Under the pieces are notes generated by a model. It did not search any database and was not told the DNA's origin. It worked only from the letters and a program-made list of their open reading frames with translations. Positions 60,541 to 64,000 of a stretch of DNA of 64,000 nucleotides are shown one piece after another. Source of the stretch: Sporomusa silvacetica DSM 10669 (lineage in GTDB: Bacteria; Bacillota; Negativicutes; Sporomusales; Sporomusaceae). The DNA is taken from assembly GCF_002257705.1 (NCBI RefSeq), contig NZ_LSLK01000057.1, positions 58,211-122,210 of the forward strand, given 5' to 3'. Both the position numbers and the translations under genes were made by a program. The first letter of the stretch is position 1; every line of letters starts with the position of its first letter.

Positions 60541-61334
60541 TTACTCACACCCACATTTATGTCCATGCCAAACATGTTTCGCCTTGCACCTCCATTCTTG
60601 CACATCATTCAGCGTCTCACCAAACCGCTGGAAGTGAACGACTTCCCGCTGCCACAGGAAGCGCAGGGTATCTTTGACACAGGGGTCTTCGGTGCACTCG
60701 ATTAAGTGTTCATATATTACCCGTGCCTTTTGCACCATCAGCGGCCATGTCCTCAGTCAAATCGGCAATGGGATCGCCAAGGCAGGCAATATAGGAAGCG
60801 CACCACGGTACACCATTAGCGTCTGTCCAAAAAAGTCCATGATTATGTTGAATATACTGTCCTTCCCAGTCAGCGGCTTTGAAATTTTTCTTATCCTTGT
60901 TATAGTATCCATAATCTTCTTTAACCTCCAGGTCGTTGCATTCAAAAGTAAAGATCCCATTACGGAATACAGTGTACTCAATGCCGAACTCAGCCCCTTT
61001 GACATTATCTAAATTACCAAAGGTATAGTCAAAACCATAGTCCCTGTTTGTCTGACGAGCACTGTCAAGCGTAGTGAGTTCACAAATATCAAAATTAGGA
61101 TCAGCGTTTCTATAGCCAACCCAGGCACCAAAAGAGCCTACCAGACAGGCTGACGACCAAAGCTATAATCTAAAACTATGGCTTTGCCGGTAATATAGGC
61201 TTGTGTTTTTGAAGTTGCCGAAGTTCCCCATTCATCTTCAGCTTCATAACGGCCATGGAAGTCAACGTCATCAGCAATTTGGGATTCCATGTTCAAACGC
61301 GACGGAAGTCTAGGACTGCTAATTCTTTAGACAT
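60541..61334 (-). pseudogene. Chimeric pseudogene: OmpM-type porin joined to CotJC/manganese-catalase C-terminus
   Basis: Minus strand. An ATG at 61334 (MSKELAVLDF) soon hits a stop; another frame gives ADDVDFHGRYEAEDEWGT up to TAG 61138-61140; a third is open to about 60720 with RQTNRDYGFDYTFGNL, FGIEYTVFRNGIFTFE and ADWEGQYI, typical of the beta-barrel of OmpM/SLH porins. Without a break it becomes HGLFWTDANGVPWCASYI and GDPIADLTEDMAADG, manganese-catalase (CotJC) sequence, then shifts frame to KARVIYEHLIEC...VVHFQRFGETL ending in a His/Cys tail. So two unrelated genes were fused near 60850 and at least three frameshifts followed. Confidence 0.7.
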
Positions 61335-61472
61335 TAAAAACGCCTCATGGAACATTTGTTTGCTCTTATTACAGAACAAATATTTGTAGATGTAAAGAAG
61401 GGATGAATGGGAATAGCCGAGTGAGAGTTATAATTTAGTAACACTTGTGGAACTATGACAAGGGGTGATCGC

Positions 61473-61688
61473 ATGGAATGTCCAAACTGTGGTACAGTTA
61501 CTCGCTTTGATTTTACGCATTGTCCCCGTTGCGGGCATCAGCTACTCATAGAGCAAGAGCAACCATTTCCCAACTGGAGACGACTTCCCGGGTTTCGCAC
61601 AAAGACACTATGGAAGATGGTTATTGCCGGTATTATCTACATCGTTTTATTGATAGCAATTATAGTCCCTTTGTTTCTTAGTTTATAG
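61473..61688 (+). CDS. Zinc-ribbon membrane protein, 71 aa
   Basis: MECPNCGTVTRFDFTHCPRCGH is a CxxC...CxxC zinc ribbon; residues about 45-68 form one helix (MVIAGIIYIVLLIAIIVPLF). ATG 61473 follows AAGGGGTGA. After the stop, the -1 frame continues for 32 codons (GKTKQVTQVGPNAS ... DFAQYLKKTLL) to 61786, so the protein may originally have been longer. Confidence 0.65.
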   Translation: MECPNCGTVTRFDFTHCPRCGHQLLIEQEQPFPNWRRLPGFRTKTLWKMVIAGIIYIVLLIAIIVPLFLSL

Positions 61689-61924
61689 GTAAAACAAAAC
61701 AAGTGACTCAAGTAGGACCGAATGCTTCTACCCAATCACCTAGCGCTGTAGACTTTGCACAATATCTTAAAAAAACACTTCTATAAATGTAAAAATCTCT
61801 GCACTTGATTATGGTGGTGTTGGACACGTCAGCAACATATATTTAATTGTTAGATAATAGATTGCTATCACCTCAGCAATAATTTCATGAATACGTGGCA
61901 AGCTAAGCATAGGAGGTGATAATA
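61689..61924. other. Intergenic region, possible lost coding tail
   Basis: 61688-61786 is open in the frame one base behind the zinc-ribbon gene and looks protein-like. The remaining 140 bases are AT-rich with no clear signal other than AGGAGGTGA for the next gene. Confidence 0.4.
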
Positions 61925-62059
61925 ATGTTCTGTCATCGTCATCATTCGCATCGCGACTGTTGTGGCGGCTCACCATTATTAAAGGTCCTGGCTATAGGTG
62001 CTGTAGTGTACGTTGGGTTAAAAGCTATGCATCACTATCAAATCTATCACAGAGACTAA
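61925..62059 (+). CDS. His/Cys-rich small membrane protein, 44 aa
   Basis: ATG with an ideal AGGAGGTGA upstream. MFCHRHHSHRDCCGGSPLL then a helix KVLAIGAVVYVGLKAM and HHYQIYHRD. Followed at once by a strong terminator, which supports a real single gene. The N-terminal His/Cys cluster could bind metal. No family recognised. Confidence 0.6.
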   Translation: MFCHRHHSHRDCCGGSPLLKVLAIGAVVYVGLKAMHHYQIYHRD

Positions 62060-62068
62060 CCTCTTTAG

Positions 62069-62095
62069 CCTGGACTTACTGTCCAGGTTTTCTAA
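62069..62095 (+). terminator. Intrinsic terminator
   Basis: CCTGGAC-TTACT-GTCCAGG then TTTTCTAATTTT. Confidence 0.85.
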
Positions 62096-62140
62096 TTTTA
62101 AGATAGAAATATCCGCTCGGTAGTGAGCGGCGTTGGGTAT

Positions 62141-62164
62141 AAGAAAAGAGCCCGGTGTGGGCTC
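62141..62164 (-). terminator. Intrinsic terminator
   Basis: On the minus strand GAGCCC-ACACC-GGGCTC followed by TTTTCTT, 14 bases after the stop of the 62178 gene. Confidence 0.75.
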
Positions 62165-62177
62165 AATTGTATATACA

Positions 62178-62387
62178 TTATTTACAATTCGCAACTAACT
62201 GTTTACTTTTTCTGGCAAATGAGATATAGGAACTCAAGTATTCAATTAGCTCATGGTATTCTTGTTTATTTAGTTTTTCAATTGCTTGATCTCCAGTTAC
62301 ATCATGTATAAATGCGTTTACTTCCCCCTCTACATACCCTAAGTCCAACATTTGCTTCTTCAAAGAATATATCTCTTCAACCTCCAT
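62178..62387 (-). CDS. Small hypothetical protein, 69 aa
   Basis: MEVEEIYSLKKQMLDLGYVE, then TGDQAIEKLNKQEYHELIEY and a Lys-rich end. All-helical, soluble. ATG after AAGGGGGA, own terminator. No family recognised; the KLNKQEYHELIEYL stretch recalls the C-terminal helices of some phage recombination proteins, but this is weak. Confidence 0.55.
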   Translation of the reverse strand: MEVEEIYSLKKQMLDLGYVEGEVNAFIHDVTGDQAIEKLNKQEYHELIEYLSSYISFARKSKQLVANCK

Positions 62388-62587
62388 TTTTATCCCCCTT
62401 TAATCTGGTGCTATTTACAAAAGGAAAACGCCTCGAAGTACGCTAACTACTTGCGTTGCTCCTCATAGAAGCTATTAATAGTGATGCCCATTTATTGCTA
62501 TTTACAGCTGCTATATTTATATTTTTCCTCGCCAATAACTTCTAATAAACATCGTATAAAATTATTTATTTTTTCTTTAGTAGCACA
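62388..62587. other. Sequence downstream of the RT fragment
   Basis: About 200 bases, probably leftover intron 3' sequence, but the conserved domain V pattern was not found. No coding frame. Confidence 0.35.
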
Positions 62588-63148
62588 TTAACATACTCTA
62601 ACTACCTTTTTCTTGTTCCACCATATTGTAAATCGCAATAATATGTACCAATCTATTTTATTGAGCCATTTAATTGCTGTTTTCACGCCATAGTAGTTAC
62701 GCCAGCCTCGAATCTTAGGGTTTAGTCTTTCAATTAAGGTTTTAGCGTCCAGCACCAACGTTGTTCTGCTGGCAAGCACTGCTTTAACTGCCTCCCGCAT
62801 TTTATTCATGACTTTCCGGCTCGGCAACTGGTGTGTTCTGGTGTATTTTTGACCTTTTCCAGTCTCCGCAACTATTCTCCGGTGGTGCATTCCAAGAAAA
62901 TCAAAGCCTTCTTTTCCGTCCCACATGGATACCAGTTTTGTTTTCTCCGGATGAAGCGTCAATTCTAGCCTTTCCATAATAACACTGACCAGCTTTAGAG
63001 CATGTTCGGCATCTTTCTTAGTTCTACAGATAACCACAAGGTCATCCGCATATCTCACGAGTTTTCCCAGATGACTACCATGCTTTTCCCACATGGTATC
63101 AAGGTAGTGAAGGTAAATATTAGCTAACAAAGGAGAAATTACTCCACC
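62588..63148 (-). pseudogene. ltrA: Group II intron reverse transcriptase/maturase, 5'-truncated
   Basis: About 186 codons. GGVISPLLANIYLHYLD is RT motif 4/5 region, VRYADDLVVICR holds the YADD catalytic Asp pair, then LTLHPEKTKLV, GFDFLG and the maturase-type GWRNYYG. The N-terminal half is gone: the frame meets a stop exactly where the TTATGCAAAG element begins at 63149. No intron domain V could be seen downstream, so the intron is also incomplete. Confidence 0.88.
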
Positions 63149-64000
63149 TTATGCAAAGAAAGTCATTATGCAAAGTAAGGCTCTGAAAGGTTGGTAAATC
63201 CTACAATGTTCTTTGATTAGCTTTGCATAATCTCTCCCATGATGAAGGTAAGAGCAAATCGCTCAAAACATCATCAAGGGGGAATATTTCATGCACAACC
63301 AACCACTCGTTGACCTGCTTAAAGACGTCGAGCAGGAAATGATAAGGCTCCATTACAGCGAAGGGACATTGAACTTTTACCGTAGACGTTGGAAGATGCT
63401 GATGGAGTTTGCGAGAGAACGGTGTGAAACCAAGTATTCAGAACAACTGGGATTTGATTTTATTGAACACCATTTTGACCTATTGAAGAAAGACAGTGAA
63501 CGAAAACTAAAAACATCTGAAGTGCAGGAACTGCGCGTTATCCGAATGATCGGCGACTATCAGCTTCATCGGACCATTTTACGTCGATGCTACAAGTTTA
63601 AACAGATTCTCTCAGATCCTTACTGGATCGGGATCAGTAGTCAGTTTCGAGAGTATTGCACAGCAAAAGTCTATGCAAAAGCAACCATCAACCACTATGT
63701 CAAACAGTCAGCAGCTTTCATAGATTACCTGACAGCGCAGGGCACAACCTCCTGTAATGGGATGACTATTGACCATATCAACAACTACATCAAAACCCTA
63801 GCAGGCTATACCTACAAAACCGTGGAACAAAATATCTGCTCCCTGAGGGCCTTTTTCCGGTTTCTTTTGGAAACAGGAAAAGTCACTACTGATTTTGCGG
63901 CCAAAACACCTATGGTTCAGGCAAGAAAACAAACTAGGATTCCGTCGGTATGGACCGAGGAAGAATTAAAAGAACTTATTGGCGCTATTGACAGGGCAAA
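63149..64000 (+). mobile_element. Left end of a tyrosine-recombinase mobile element
   Basis: TTATGCAAAG at 63149-63158 and 63166-63175, and its reverse complement CTTTGCATAA at 63221-63230, then a tyrosine recombinase gene. The element interrupts the RT gene, and its right end lies outside the window. Layout resembles Tn554-like elements with several recombinases. Confidence 0.6.
63291..64000 (+). CDS. Tyrosine recombinase / phage-type integrase, 3' end outside window
   Basis: ATG 63291 with AAGGGGG eight bases upstream; frame open to the window edge (236 codons). N-terminal arm MHNQPLVDLLKDVEQEMIRL, then a SAM-like core-binding domain (YVKQSAAFIDYLTAQG, IDHINNYIKTLAGY, VEQNICSLRAFFRFLLETGK) and the linker RIPSVWTEEELKEL that leads into the catalytic domain. 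Active-site Arg/His/Tyr lie beyond the edge. Confidence 0.85.
   Translation, partial: MHNQPLVDLLKDVEQEMIRLHYSEGTLNFYRRRWKMLMEFARERCETKYSEQLGFDFIEHHFDLLKKDSERKLKTSEVQELRVIRMIGDYQLHRTILRRCYKFKQILSDPYWIGISSQFREYCTAKVYAKATINHYVKQSAAFIDYLTAQGTTSCNGMTIDHINNYIKTLAGYTYKTVEQNICSLRAFFRFLLETGKVTTDFAAKTPMVQARKQTRIPSVWTEEELKELIGAIDRA

Noticed and set aside
63121..63180. Programmed stop or frameshift in the reverse transcriptase
   Set aside because: The break coincides with the repeats of an inserted element, which explains it more simply.

Overview
The window looks like a chromosomal segment of a spore-forming, outer-membrane-bearing Firmicute (class Negativicutes, most like Sporomusaceae such as Pelosinus or Sporomusa). 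The evidence is a combination. A complete ExbB-ExbD-TonB-receptor set and a decayed porin gene point to a diderm. Two Spo0E-like genes, a GerA spore-germination remnant, a CotJC-type catalase remnant and Bacillus-type genes (yhaM, ytpB, ykuS, a sporulation-kinase-like sensor) point to an endospore former. The genus is inferred, not proven.

Layout. 1-8.5 kb: the end of an EAL-domain gene, an alpha/beta hydrolase, a divergent EamA exporter and MocR regulator, a DUF2164 gene beside a permease remnant, a PAS histidine kinase, and azlCD with an Lrp regulator. Between the lrp gene and the next gene lies a dense cluster of DnaA boxes (7972-8133). 8.5-20.7 kb: polyphosphate kinase with two Ppx/GppA-HD proteins (one with broken catalytic motifs), a YtpB-like terpene synthase, an M20 peptidase, SOS-controlled dinB, an Mrr-like nuclease, the YhaM exoribonuclease and small proteins. 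21-24 kb: an NtrC-type response regulator next to two copies of a module made of a 49-bp upstream site, a sigma-54 promoter and a Spo0E-like gene.

24.4-35.1 kb is the most distinctive locus. It is one minus-strand run of eleven genes: binding protein, radical SAM enzyme, an unrecognised 370-aa protein, FmdE-like protein, FecCD permease, TrmO-like protein, ExbB, ExbD, TonB, ABC ATPase and TonB-dependent receptor. It looks like a self-contained outer-plus-inner membrane importer for a metal complex or oxyanion with dedicated handling enzymes. Its leader is an 82-nt element ending in a terminator hairpin just before the first ribosome site. Relatives of this element precede ppx (12.4 kb) and yhaM (20.0 kb).

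36-39.5 kb: a Zur-type regulator and znuABC zinc uptake. 39.6-45.7 kb: GABA use (GabT, GabP, 4-hydroxybutyrate dehydrogenase) with a PucR regulator preceded by tandem hairpins. 46-60 kb: small secreted and TPR proteins, a GerA remnant, then a large sugar-acid region. That region holds IclR, galactonate dehydratase, KDGal kinase, KDPGal aldolase, two SDRs, a zinc dehydrogenase, a TRAP transporter, a ManD/RspA-like dehydratase and a GntR regulator, with shared operator-like motifs. 60.5-64 kb is decayed: a chimeric porin-catalase pseudogene, small proteins, a truncated group II intron reverse transcriptase and the left end of a tyrosine-recombinase element that runs off the window. No tRNA, rRNA or CRISPR array was seen.
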